From Adineta vaga (taxonomy: Eukaryota > Rotifera): 64,000 nucleotides of DNA. Position 1 is the stretch's first letter; each line of letters begins with the position of its first letter. Shown in pieces: positions 54,067 to 64,000 of the stretch. Position numbers and translations under genes: made by a program. The notes below the pieces were generated by a model. The model saw only the letters and a list, made by a program, of their open reading frames with translations. It made no database searches and was not told the origin of the DNA. The stretch spans positions 1,178,001 through 1,242,000 of the forward strand of contig CP075495.1 in NCBI GenBank assembly GCA_021613535.1, in the 5' to 3' direction.

Positions 54067-55676
54067 TTGCATCTTTATCATCTTCACATTTAACAAGATA
54101 CTATTTCAACATTTATTTTTTTTTTGCTTTATCATTATCTCTTCACATACATGTGCTTCTATGTATGTTTTTATCATACATTTATCTATTCTTTCTTCAA
54201 CTCACTATCAGTTTCAATTGAAGAAGAAAAAAAAAGAAGTAAATGTATTACTTTACAATAACATCAGTTTATATTCTCATAAGTCTTATCAAATGAAATG
54301 ATCGTTAAAAACTTATGTCCATATGATTGTGACGTCATACAAATATTCAACACACTTCTCTATATCTGTCAGAGATCAATGTAGGCGTAATTCTTGAAAC
54401 AGATGTTAACATTTTTGAGAACTTGACGTTCAATCTGTTTGTGGCTATGAATAGATCTTCGAAAACAGGAAAAAATTGTAGAGAAAAACAAAATTTCCTT
54501 CGGACATTCTTAATGTTGAAGGAAAAATGATGTCGTGACAACGCCTCTATATAGATTTATGCTTGCATAGAAAGATATTATTTTTCTTGCGTTCTTTCAT
54601 TTTATGAGTAACTGTATTTTTTTTAATATTCGAGTAACATAGAATAACATATAGAAAGCTTATCATGGGTAATTTCACAAGTAGATTCTATACAAGTCAA
54701 TCTCATGGTAAGATACAGGTTTTTATTTTATTTTTCAGCACGTATACAATGGCGTGGTTGTTTTTTTAACACAGACAGAATGTTGAACGTATTTTGTATT
54801 ATTTTTAGTTTCCATTTATGTTAATTCCTTCATTTTTCGCGGAATATTTTGAGAATGTTTCTTTTTTCTTATTGTCGACGAATTTTTTATCGAAAGTGTC
54901 ATTGATGGTCTTCAACTTCTTTTTCTTCCTAACATTTATAATCTAAATTCTTTCTTTTTTATTGACAATGTGGTGGTGAAGAGAACGGAAGAAGAAAAAA
55001 ACAAAGTAAATTTTGTTAAATTTAGTTGGCAATTCAGACAATAAACGAAGAAAAAAACGACACCTTCATCTCTTACCATGCGACTCGCGTTTTACAAAGT
55101 TGGTTGAAGTAAAAACAAAGATAGACGAATCTTTTTTTTTCAATTTTATAGTTATTATAACGACGAAATAGGAATAAGATTCTTTTCGATGAGTAAATCA
55201 TCGAGAATGATACGTTCTATTTTTATAGAAACCATTCGTTAAGTATAGATAGGATTTGTTCTCATATAGAACTTCAGAAGCTACTTGAACCCAACACTTT
55301 CAGTCATATGCCTTTATTTGATTGGGTTGGTACCAATGAAGTTTTTATTTGTGTTTATTCATAATTCTGAAAGAGATAAGCGAAGATTATTTATGAGCTT
55401 TTGTTTTTTCATAATTTGCATCAAACATTTGTAACCATACCGTTCTATCCATCTTTCTTGGCTTTTCTCTTTCTTTTGTTTGTACATATAGAATTGCGCG
55501 TTTCTGTCTGTAAAAGATGCGATTCTTGAGAGGAAGAAATAACGAAAAGATCTTAATGAGAAAATGTTCTACATCGACGGAGTCTTTTTCTGTCATTAGA
55601 TAATCTATCAATGAGATAAAATTCATTTTATGCGCATACATTCTAGAATAATTCATTTTTTGTTGCTACAATCACC
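54067..55676. other. Gap before the disordered-protein gene
   Basis: About 1.6 kb, AT-rich with many poly-T runs. A minus-strand frame at about 55387-55656 has an ATG but no recognisable pattern. No transposon ends seen. Confidence 0.45.
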
Positions 55677-56378
55677 ATGGATGCAAATGATGAAAATCGT
55701 GCAAGTTCTAATTCGGAAATGAGCGAAGGAGAAGACAAAAAAATTGATGATACTCATAGAGATGACAATAATTCGGACGTAAGAGGAAAATCTGGCGAAT
55801 TCAATGAAAGTGACCAAGATACGTCCGAAAAATCATATGAAACTGATATCCGGAAGAACAGCGGCAAAGATGAGAATAATAAGAATGTTGACAAGTCAAG
55901 TGGCCACGACAGTGCGATTCATAATTATGATTCACATTCCTACCAAAATGTGTGTCACAGTACGGAACCGAATAACGACGCTGATCTATCTAGAAACGAA
56001 CAGGCAGGCATGGATATAGATGTTACACGAGATGATCAATCAAGTCCAAACATCATTTCTCAAAATAATAAGCAAGATGGAAAAGGTATTTTATCTTTCA
56101 ATGATAATAGAATAAAAAGAACAGTCCTAGTAATTATTCGTACGCATTCAGTCCAGATATTAATTTTTCCTATATCAAACAGTTATATCATATTTAATTC
56201 AAATAATTTTATTGTTTTAGACAAGGAACACGAAGAAGTCAAGCCTGGCCCCATAATACCTCCTGGCATACCACCTCAAAACACATCTCCTGGAATAAAA
56301 TCAGGTACCATATTCAATGAGTTTCAGTCTGATGAAGACCAGGCGATCTTTCATCCGTTTTTATTAGATGCTTTTTAG
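55677..56378 (+). CDS. Acidic, intrinsically disordered protein
   Basis: Two exons, 55677-56085 and 56221-56378, joined across a 135-nt intron (GGAAAAG|GTATTT...TTTTAG), give 188 residues; a reading without splicing is also open but would add an unlikely hydrophobic segment. The protein is rich in Asp, Glu, Asn, Ser and Lys (MDANDENRASSNSEMSEGED at the start) and has a Pro/Gly segment, PGPIIPPGIPPQNTSPG, before the C-terminal DEDQAIFHPFLLDAF. No cysteine-rich or catalytic motif and no signal peptide. I do not recognise it. It precedes the two ADP-ribosylhydrolases on the same strand. Confidence 0.5.
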   Translation: MDANDENRASSNSEMSEGEDKKIDDTHRDDNNSDVRGKSGEFNESDQDTSEKSYETDIRKNSGKDENNKNVDKSSGHDSAIHNYDSHSYQNVCHSTEPNNDADLSRNEQAGMDIDVTRDDQSSPNIISQNNKQDGKGILSFNDNRIKRTVLVIIRTHSVQILIFPISNSYIIFNSNNFIVLDKEHEEVKPGPIIPPGIPPQNTSPGIKSGTIFNEFQSDEDQAIFHPFLLDAF

Positions 56379-56962
56379 TTTTAAAATATTTCTTTGTAAT
56401 AACGTGTTAATTGGTCAAGAAATCATATTGATACTGGAAGACCGTTAGTCTAAAAAACGATCACGTCAAGCGTGACAAACTGGAACAAAGATTAATTTCG
56501 AAAACTGTATATTTCTGTTGAACGACGGTAAAAACAATTTTCTTGAGTATACAGACTACTTAGTTCATACATGAAATACATGAGCATCACATCAGTATAT
56601 TTAACAATTTTAAGTGACCATTTCGATTCGGTTGGAAAATATCACACCGTTACTAACTCTTATGAACACGATTCTAATGAAAAAGCACATAGTAGTTTTG
56701 ATAATTAAGATGATTTGTTGCATAAAGACTATTTAGGTTAGTAGTCAATTAATCTTTTATTTTTTAATGGAATAGTTTCTTCTAAAATATTTTCATACTA
56801 CATCATTTCCTGTAAACAGAACAGAAAGATTTAATGTATTTTAAACGAAAACTTGTAGACAGAAATAGTAATAAGAAGAATATAGAACTAATTATATAAT
56901 TTATATACGTAGTTCACGAACGGTTGTGTCTTCAGTTTCATGGAAATTCTCAAGGAAAAATC
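56379..56962. other. Gap before ADP-ribosylhydrolase copy 1
   Basis: 5' flank of the ADP-ribosylhydrolase gene; AT-rich. An additional 5' exon ending near 56920 is possible because the frame upstream of the ATG is open for 13 codons, but none was identified. Confidence 0.45.
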
Positions 56963-58618
56963 ATGAAACCTGATGAGCTGGAAGACATGGATGAACCACC
57001 TGAAGCAATTGACAATAAGATTGTAAATCGCATTAAAGGATCTATGATTGGAATGGCATTGGGTGATGCTCTTGGTGCACATGTAGAATTTCGGCCTCAC
57101 GAATATTTACTTCAACATGAAGTCAAAGATCTTGGATCAGGAGGAACTTGGGGTCTTGAAAAAGGACAGGTATGTAATTGTCTATCATTATCTACTATAA
57201 GATTTTGACAACAGGTACAGGGACTTAGTTTCTGTGGATTTATTGAAATTTTAAATAAATCACACATTATTTCTGGGGACGAGAGCCTAATGATAGTGTG
57301 AGCGAGTGCAGGCGGCAGAAGTAATAGTGAGGATACGCTGAAATACTGATGCAGCTAATAAGTGTAAATAAATCATCTGTGGAAAATAAATCCCGGCAAC
57401 TTCTTATAAACATCTTAACTGAATATACAACTCAGTAAACTCTAACACAATAAATTATTTTGATTTGTATTACAGAAAATAGAAATTTATATTTTGTCAT
57501 AATACTTTTTTCTTTCCATCATTCATACCTTTGTCGACTTCGCATGATCGAGAATAATAAATAGAGATGACGCATAGGTTTTAGAATCGAAATTGAACGA
57601 ATAATCTTGTTGTCACATATTGAGGAAATAAATAAACACAACATATTCCGTATCAAAAATAGAATTAGCTATGACGTCTGAGTGTAGAAAATATTTTTTA
57701 TTTTTCCCATTGCTTGTTGTTCAGTTTACCGACGATACATCCATGGCACTTTGTTTGGCAAATTCATTAATAGTCTGTCGTGATTTTAACCCTTACGATC
57801 AACTAGTACGCTATAAATGGTGGTACAAACACGGATATATGTCATCAACTGGACACTGTTTTGATATTGGAGCGGCTACTAGACAATCAATAGAAGAATT
57901 TCGACGTCGTCAAAAGAAGTTTGCCACAGAGCACAACATCGAAGAAAAAGATATAGATAACCTTTCTGATATTGTGACTTCGAAAAATTTTGATGTATAT
58001 TGCAGCGAAGATGGTGTAGCAGGGAATGGAGCTCTTATGCGTCTAGCACCTGTGCCACTCTTTTTCTATAGATGTCCTGAAGCAGCTGTAGAGTATTCAG
58101 GTTTTAGTGGAAAAATCACACATGGAGATGAGAAAGCCTATGATGCATGCCGTTATTATGGTGCTTTGATTGTGGCTGCTCTTCAAGGTTATAACAAAGA
58201 TAAATTGTTAGATAGCCAATTCTACAAAAACCATAGAAGCTGGTTTGGTGAGAAAGATTTACATCCTGATATAAAATCCATCGCCGAAGGATCGTATAAA
58301 GTAAATGGGTATGAAGGCGGTATTCGAGGAAAAGGATATATAGTGCCAGCGTTAGAAGCAGCTTTATGGGCATTCTGGGCCCATGATAATTCTTTCGAAA
58401 AAGGTGCACTTGCTGCTGTCAATCTTGGCGATGATACTGATACAACAGCAGCGATTTATGGTCAGTTAGCTGGAGCCTATTATGGCTATAACGAATTACC
58501 GCCAAAATGGCTCGAACATGTTTATGCCAAAGCTTTTATGGAAAAGTTAAGTAAATGGATTGCATATGAAGGAGATTGTTGGTATCAAAGAACGTCAACG
58601 GCTGTTTCTCAATCGTAA
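56963..58618 (+). CDS. ADP-ribosylhydrolase (DraG/ARH family), copy 1
   Basis: Two exons, 56963-57169 and 57725-58618, give 366 residues. Family motifs: GSMIGMALGDALGA (27-39), TDDTSMALCLA (71-81), RYKWWYKHGYMSSTGHCFDIG, VAGNGALMRLAP, and GDDTDTTAA (304-312). The aspartates in TDDTS and GDDTD bind the two metal ions that activate water for hydrolysis of the ADP-ribose-protein bond (DraG and ARH1/ARH3 knowledge). Predicted to remove ADP-ribose from proteins or small acceptors. The 555-nt intron falls directly before the TDDT codons; copy 2 is uninterrupted there and has Lys-Trp, where this copy has Gln-Phe. The first 20 residues are acidic and variable. Similar DraG proteins are common in bacteria and fungi, so transfer is possible. 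Confidence 0.88.
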
Positions 58619-58873
58619 AAAAGGTAGTAATACTGTCACATTTCTTTTTTTACAGTTCAAGCGACATTTATATTGTCTTGTATGTAATTATAAAAGAAAC
58701 ATTATCTTATTCTCTTTCTTTTATTTTTAATAAATTCTTATTCGATGTTTCAATGTAGTCGACAACAGACATATTTCATTGTTTTCTTTCTTGACTTTCT
58801 AATCTAACAATATCAAAATGCATTATTGTTTATTTATTGTAGAATAAAATTTTTGTTTAAATTATATTGAATA

Positions 58874-60880
58874 ATGACTGAATTTCCTCCGCCTGATAAA
58901 CGTATATTACCACATAAAATACACCTTGCTTCACCATCACACATCGATAAATATAATATTGATGTAGATCGCTTCATTGGTTCTATAGTTGGACTTGCCG
59001 TCGGTGATGCATTAGGAGCGAGTTCAGAATTTCGTCCTCATGATTATTTTATCAGTCATCCTGTTAAAGATATGAAAGGTGGAGGTACTTGGGGTCTTGA
59101 GAAAGGTAAATGGACAGACGATACTTCTATGGCGTTATGTCTTGCTTCGTCTTTAATTACGAAAAAAGATTACAATCCTTACGATCAAATGGTTCGCTAT
59201 AAATGGTGGTTTCATCATGGATATCTCTCATCGACGGGAGCTTGTTTTGATATTGGAAATGCAACGCGAGATTCAATTGATACATTTGCACGTCGTCAGA
59301 AAACTTTAATTAAACATTGTCCTCACAATCCAAACGATGTTGATAAATTGCCGTGGGAAATTGTTGAATCTGATAACACATTCGATGTCAATTGCAGTTC
59401 AGAAGGTGTGGCAGGCAATGGAGCTCTTATGCGTCTTGCTCCCGTTCCACTTTTCTTTTATAAATTTCCTGAACTTGCCGTAGAATATTCTGGTCGTAGT
59501 GCTCGTCTTACTCATGGAGATCAAAAAGCGGTTGACGCATGTCGTTATTATGCCGCACTTATCGTTGCTGCTGTCAATGGTGAGTCAAAAGACAAACTTT
59601 TAAATGAACGATTCTATGAAAATCATCTTGAATGGTTTGGTTCGCAGAGTCTTTGTAAAGAAATACTTGATATTGCTCATGGATCTTATAAACGAAAAAG
59701 AGGTTATGATGATGGAATTCGAGGAAAAGGTTATGTTGTAAACGCTCTTGAAGCAGCTCTATGGGCATTCTGGGACGATGAAAATTCATTCAAAAAAGGT
59801 GCACTTGCTGCTGTCAATCTTGGTGATGATACTGATACAACAGCAGCAATTTATGGACAATTAGCTGGAGCTTGTTACGGTTATAACTATATTCCTAAAA
59901 GTTGGCGGAAAGATCTTTATGCTCATGATTTGTTAGTTAAAGTAGGTGAATGGCTTTGCTTTCTTGGGAGCCAATATAATGGTTTCGCAGATAAGCACAA
60001 AGTGGCACCATCAACTCGAAAAAATATGAAACAGTATTTATCTGGTACTATATCGTTGGGTTCTAGCTTGATCGCAACGTCTCAAACACCTGTAGTTTCG
60101 TCTTCAGATTATCAACCAAATGCATACAAGGGACCTACAGTTCATCAGGATTTCAATCGTACCCAAGCAGCTATTCCACGTGACACATTACTTTCATCAG
60201 GTCGACTAGTTAACCAGCGACCAGCAGAGCAAAGGACTCAAAATTATCAATCACACGTATATGAACAACCCATTACTCAGTCTTCCAAACAGACAGTGAA
60301 CATCAGAGGTCGGCAACCAAATCCGAATTCTTTTACATCACGACGTTTGAATGGATTGGACAATGAATATCCATCAGTATCTAAAATCAGTACTCTTGGA
60401 ATACCACACGATCAATCAGATTTCTCTCAACTATATGATTCATCGCATCCATCATACTCTAATAATGATTCAAGATACACACGATCGATAGAGAGACAAA
60501 CTGAAAATCAAAATGTGGGTTCTAACATACCGAGACCGGGTAGCGCTTCACGATCAATTCGTAATTCGCATTTAGCGTTTGATAATCGTGATACGACTCG
60601 AGGTACAATGTGGTCATCGTCATATAACAAGTATTCACCTGTTGATCGTAGGAATAGGAATGATTCCAGAGAAAAAGATTCTCTCAGTTCGAGTCTAGTT
60701 GCTCCATATAGTCGTCAAAATTCTCATCGACGTCTTATTATCTTCCTACTTCGACGTACTCTGGCACTTTTGAAGATAAATATTATTAGAACAATCTTGA
60801 CAGACATTTTCAGCAACGGATACTATATCATTTCAAATAATTTTATTTACTACTTAGCATATAGAGTTGAATATTTCTGA
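58874..60880 (+). CDS. ADP-ribosylhydrolase (DraG/ARH family), copy 2, with long disordered tail
   Basis: One exon, 668 residues, head to tail with copy 1. Catalytic domain 32-370: VGLAVGDALGA (39-49), KWTDDTSMALCLA (79-91), RYKWWFHHGYLSSTGACFDIG, VAGNGALMRLAP, GDDTDTTAA (317-325). Both metal-site motifs are intact. From about 385 to 640 the chain is polar and disordered, rich in Ser, Asn, Gln and Arg (SSSDYQPNAYKG, ERQTENQNVGSNIP). The last 45 residues turn abruptly hydrophobic and basic (LIIFLLRRTLALLKINII). In another frame the same DNA reads SKFSSTSYYLPTSTYSGTFE and stops at about 60788, which suits the tail much better, so a one-base indel near 60715 is likely. Predicted ADP-ribose remover whose tail may mediate partner binding. 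Confidence 0.87.
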   Translation: MTEFPPPDKRILPHKIHLASPSHIDKYNIDVDRFIGSIVGLAVGDALGASSEFRPHDYFISHPVKDMKGGGTWGLEKGKWTDDTSMALCLASSLITKKDYNPYDQMVRYKWWFHHGYLSSTGACFDIGNATRDSIDTFARRQKTLIKHCPHNPNDVDKLPWEIVESDNTFDVNCSSEGVAGNGALMRLAPVPLFFYKFPELAVEYSGRSARLTHGDQKAVDACRYYAALIVAAVNGESKDKLLNERFYENHLEWFGSQSLCKEILDIAHGSYKRKRGYDDGIRGKGYVVNALEAALWAFWDDENSFKKGALAAVNLGDDTDTTAAIYGQLAGACYGYNYIPKSWRKDLYAHDLLVKVGEWLCFLGSQYNGFADKHKVAPSTRKNMKQYLSGTISLGSSLIATSQTPVVSSSDYQPNAYKGPTVHQDFNRTQAAIPRDTLLSSGRLVNQRPAEQRTQNYQSHVYEQPITQSSKQTVNIRGRQPNPNSFTSRRLNGLDNEYPSVSKISTLGIPHDQSDFSQLYDSSHPSYSNNDSRYTRSIERQTENQNVGSNIPRPGSASRSIRNSHLAFDNRDTTRGTMWSSSYNKYSPVDRRNRNDSREKDSLSSSLVAPYSRQNSHRRLIIFLLRRTLALLKINIIRTILTDIFSNGYYIISNNFIYYLAYRVEYF

Positions 60881-61292
60881 ATGCATTGAATCATTCATTT
60901 AACGACAAATATACGATTTATATTAATAGTAAGGATATCTTAGGAAGCTCACATACTGCATCTATTCACTTTCGAACAAATTTCAACCATAAAAAAGTAT
61001 TTTAAAAATTTCCGTATTCTTACTTGTTTGAGAAATTATTTTAAAAGAATTCGAAAGCGATCATAAACTACATACTTCAGATGTAATACTATTTCTCTAT
61101 CGAATCTTCTCGTGAAATCTTGTATAAAAATATCACGATCTTCTCTGCAGTGAATTTTACAAGAAGGTAGAGAAATTGTTAGTTGTCAATTACGACCTAT
61201 ACTCATAATAGGATTTATTAGTTGAAATCAGTTTATTAAGAAAAATTGGAAAGATAATGTCATTTCTTTTTCAATAAAATGAAAACATTTTT
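60881..61292. other. Convergent gap before the secreted-protein gene
   Basis: AT-rich 3' flanks. No feature recognised. Confidence 0.5.
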
Positions 61293-61766
61293 TTAAAGAT
61301 CTTTTGTATATTGATTTCGAAGATTTCTTAATTGAACAACCAATCCTTCAAAACCTTTAATTAATCGACCATTTTCAAAGGTAACTTTTTTCATTTGTCC
61401 TTTCGTTTCAATTTGAATCCATTCAGCACCACCATCAGCACAATCCGGACAACCAATTTGTTCATTCAAAGCTTGAAAAGCATTGAAATCAACTAAACTA
61501 ACTAATTCATTCCATTCTTCTGCTGTAAAAGGAGCAGCTTTTTTCACTGGTGGAAATTCTGTTTGTTGATAATTTGCTTCTTTAATAGAAATCACTCTTT
61601 TCAAATTTGATGAGATCATAATCGATCGACGACAATAACCACGACACATACCAAATGAAACTCCACTAGAAATTGATATTATATCATTATTCGGCGTAGA
61701 ATTTTGTCCTTGAATGATGACCAATGCACCAAGAAAGAAACAGCAAGATAAAAATATTTTCATCAT
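61293..61766 (-). CDS. Small secreted protein of bacterial-like type (CPDCADGGAEW family)
   Basis: One exon, 157 residues, with a clear signal peptide (MMKIFLSCCFFLGALVIIQG, 1-20). The mature part has SGVSFGMCRGYCRRS, a helix PFTAEEWNELVSLVDFNAFQAL, GCPDCADGGAEWIQIET and KKVTFENG. I recall uncharacterised bacterial exported proteins with the same order (SFGMC.GYC, then GCPDCADGGAEW, then ..VTFE.G), so a domesticated bacterial gene is possible. The four conserved cysteines (C..GYC and CPDC) suggest two disulfides or a metal site. Function unknown. It lies between the ADP-ribosylhydrolases and the fucosidase and has no intron. Confidence 0.65.
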   Translation of the reverse strand: MMKIFLSCCFFLGALVIIQGQNSTPNNDIISISSGVSFGMCRGYCRRSIMISSNLKRVISIKEANYQQTEFPPVKKAAPFTAEEWNELVSLVDFNAFQALNEQIGCPDCADGGAEWIQIETKGQMKKVTFENGRLIKGFEGLVVQLRNLRNQYTKDL

Positions 61767-62038
61767 CGAGAAAAAAAGGTAATTTATTGTTAAAATCGAT
61801 TAATATGGAATCATTGAATGATCAAGTGGTTTGATATTTATATACTCGATCGTTTTCGAATAGAATGAAAAGAAAAACAATATATTGTTTTTTTTCTCAA
61901 ATCAACATTTTAATACAAAATAAATATTAGAAAATCTATATGTAATTGATACTGTCGAAAGAGATTAAATAATAACAAAAATAATCTTCTGAAACTTTCT
62001 CACAAATATTTTAAAAGAAAAACAAATTCATATAGAAA

Positions 62039-63965
62039 TTAGTTAGATTGTATTAATTGTAAGAAGGAATCAAGATGATATGCATGTCCCGATAGTAAAT
62101 TTTCTAAAATCAATTCTTTTTCTCCGTATACAATATGGCAACTCTTTCGATTTGATAAAGAAATGATTTTTGCTCCTTGTAAGACACCATCTGTCCATCT
62201 GATATCCACTTCATAATTTCCTCGTGCTAATAAACCATAAACAAAACCAGTTGGCCAACTTGTTCTCGGTAAAGCTGGTAAAAGTTCAATTCGATTCTTA
62301 TGACTTTGAAGAAGCATTTCACAGATAGCTGATGTAGCACCGAAATTTGCATCGATTTGAAATGGTGGACCATCGATTAAATCAAATAGATTTGGAGCAG
62401 TATGTGTAGGTGTTAATAACATACAAAGAAGTTGAAAAGCTGTAGAACTTTGATGTAATCGAGCCCAGATATTCGATTTCCATGCTAATGACCATCCAGT
62501 TGATGGTATTAAAATACCTCGAAGATCCAATGAACGAAGAGCAGCATCATGATAAAGAGATGGTTCATCGGTAACTGAACTGCCAGGAAAAACACAATAC
62601 AAATGAGACCTTTGAAAGATATGATAACGAAAAAAAAGCAGAATGTTGATTGAAATGAACAAATTTCTCTTACATATGTCTGTTATGAAGATCAGCAACT
62701 TGATCCCAATCTTCAAACCATTCTTGTAATTGTCCCACTTGTCCAATTTGTATTGGTGGCAATTGTTCTAATGTTTGTTGAACTTCTTGTCGAAATATTG
62801 CATCAATATCAAATAGAATAGATGTTTCAATCACTGCTGTAAATAAATCTTTAATTAAAAGAATATCTAATGTTGGTCCTGCACAAACAACGGCATTCAA
62901 TTGAACATGATGTGCAACTTCAGGTGACATAGATGGATTGGTAAGTAAATAATTAGATGATTTAATTAAAGTTTCAATGAAAAATTGAGCAGCTGAACGA
63001 AGTATGGGATAATAACGAAGAAGATTGTCTTTATCATTAGTAAATAGATAATGATCGATAATACTTTTACATAACCATACACCACCCATTGGCCATGTAC
63101 CATAGACAGCATCATCAACAGGTGCTGTACCTCTCCAAATATCTGTATTATGATGACATACCCAACTTCCTTCACGTTTCTAAAATTCAATATATTTTTT
63201 GTTATTTATGAACGAAAGACAATAAAATCTTACTGTTCCATAATGTAATTTTGCTGTTGTTTGTCCTGTTTGAGAAATATCATGAATAAGATCAAATAAT
63301 GGTTGATAGCATTCAACTAGATTAGCTGGTCCAGCTAGCCAATAATTCATTTCAATATTGATATTAATCGTATATTTAGATTGCCATGGTGGTGACATAG
63401 AATCATTCCATATACCTTGTAATGTTGCTGCTTGACTACCTGGACGACTTGATGAAATTAATAAATAACGTCCAAATTGAAAATATAAAGTTGGTAGCTG
63501 CGGATCTAAATTAGGATTTTGTGAAAAGACTTGAATACGACGGTCTGTTGGTTGACGCATTGCCGAACTTTCTCCAAGATTTAATCGAACACGACTAAAT
63601 AATGATTGATAATCATTTAAATGACGTTGCATTAATAGATCATAATTTAATTGTAAACACTTTTCTAACATTTTTTCACTTAATAGAATTTCGTCGCCAT
63701 TTACATTGGAATAATTAATATAACTTGTAGCAATTACAATTCTCAGTATGAAGAAACTTGATGAAAATATAATCAAACGATCGTCTAATAGATCACATTG
63801 ACCATCCAATTCAACATTTATCAATAGACGAAAACGAATACTTCCAGGCATTGTTTCACAATCACCACCGATACCATCAACAATCAGCGTATTAGATTTA
63901 TCAACAGATATTTTAATTTTTTGTGGACTTGAAAATGATATGACACTATTGATGGCATTTGGTGT
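62039..63965 (-). CDS. GH95 alpha-L-fucosidase, 3' part (gene continues right of window)
   Basis: Three exons, 63965-63234, 63179-62674 and 62609-62039, total 1809 nt (602 codons plus stop) in consistent phase. The first starts after TTATAG at 63966, so at least one more exon lies beyond the window. Family GH95 blocks: YINYSNVNGDE, DYQSLFSRVRL, LQGIWNDSMSPPWQSKYTIN, NIEMNYWLAGPANL, HHNTDIWRGTAPVD, GQLQEWFEDWDQV, STGWSLAWK, PPFQIDANFGATSAICEMLLQS and LLPALP. From knowledge of bifidobacterial AfcA, the Asn pair near HHNTD, the Glu in LQEW and the Asp in QIDANFG line the active site. Predicted to remove fucose by inversion from glycans or algal and plant polymers. Possibly of bacterial or fungal origin with introns acquired. 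Confidence 0.88.
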
Positions 63966-64000
63966 CTATAACAAGATTCATATTTAGTTCTCAATTCTGT

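Noticed and set aside
55387-55656. Minus-strand 89-codon frame upstream of the disordered-protein gene
   Set aside because: Composition is not protein-like over most of its length and no motif is seen.
1-64000. CRISPR arrays, operons or bacterial ribosome binding sites
   Set aside because: None seen. Spliced genes, a eukaryotic-type tRNA and metazoan-type transporters show that this is a eukaryotic chromosome.

Overview
This AT-rich window looks like a bdelloid rotifer chromosome segment. The signs are genes with many short introns (about 47-60 nt), large TPR proteins carrying an R-S-E ADP-ribosyltransferase domain, ADP-ribosyltransferase/NHL-repeat fusions, F-box/LRR-like fragments, and several genes that look acquired from bacteria or fungi (an exo-galactanase-like GH43, a GH95 fucosidase, a bacterial-type esterase, DraG-type ADP-ribosylhydrolases, a small secreted protein). 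The species call is inference from gene content; no marker gene was compared.

Layout. 1-1.4 kb: the 3' end of glycogen debranching enzyme (+) converging on a GH43 gene (-). 1.8-12.8 kb: three tandem minus-strand genes, each an N-terminal ADP-ribosyltransferase domain followed by about 700 residues of TPR. 13.9-16.7 kb: an unrecognised gene, a dienelactone-hydrolase-like gene and a 2-oxoglutarate/Fe(II) oxygenase. 16.9-22 kb: a decay zone with an astacin protease pseudogene, an orphan NHL exon and an F-box/LRR-like pseudogene. 22.8-23.9 kb: a secreted galaxin-like protein of 14 repeats of 24 residues. 25.1-31.6 kb: a TPR-ADP-ribosyltransferase pseudogene, an intact ADP-ribosyltransferase-NHL fusion, a second orphan NHL exon and a caspase-like gene, all on the minus strand. 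32.7-44.4 kb: housekeeping-like genes, namely a four-helix membrane protein, a PET117-like gene, an esterase, a 14-exon ABCA-type transporter and a 5-exon nuclear protein. 44.5-51.7 kb: gene-poor, with a dead mariner that carries a nested hAT-type MITE, a cluster of nuclear-receptor half-sites and a 23-N assembly gap. 51.7-54.1 kb: tRNA-Asp, a ZIP zinc transporter and a small membrane protein. 55.7-60.9 kb: a disordered acidic protein and two tandem ADP-ribosylhydrolases. 61.3-64 kb: a small secreted protein and the 3' part of a GH95 alpha-L-fucosidase that runs off the right edge.

The main theme is ADP-ribose chemistry. Four apparently intact ADP-ribosyltransferases (three with TPRs, one with NHL repeats) and one decayed copy share the window with two ADP-ribosyl-acceptor hydrolases, and a caspase-fold protease lies beside the NHL group. 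This may be an expanding effector/immunity-like locus, but its function cannot be read from sequence alone. Exon models were built by hand from GT-AG sites and reading-frame continuity; the joined lengths of the ABCA, ZIP, nuclear-protein, caspase, hydrolase and ADP-ribosyltransferase-NHL models are all exact multiples of three.
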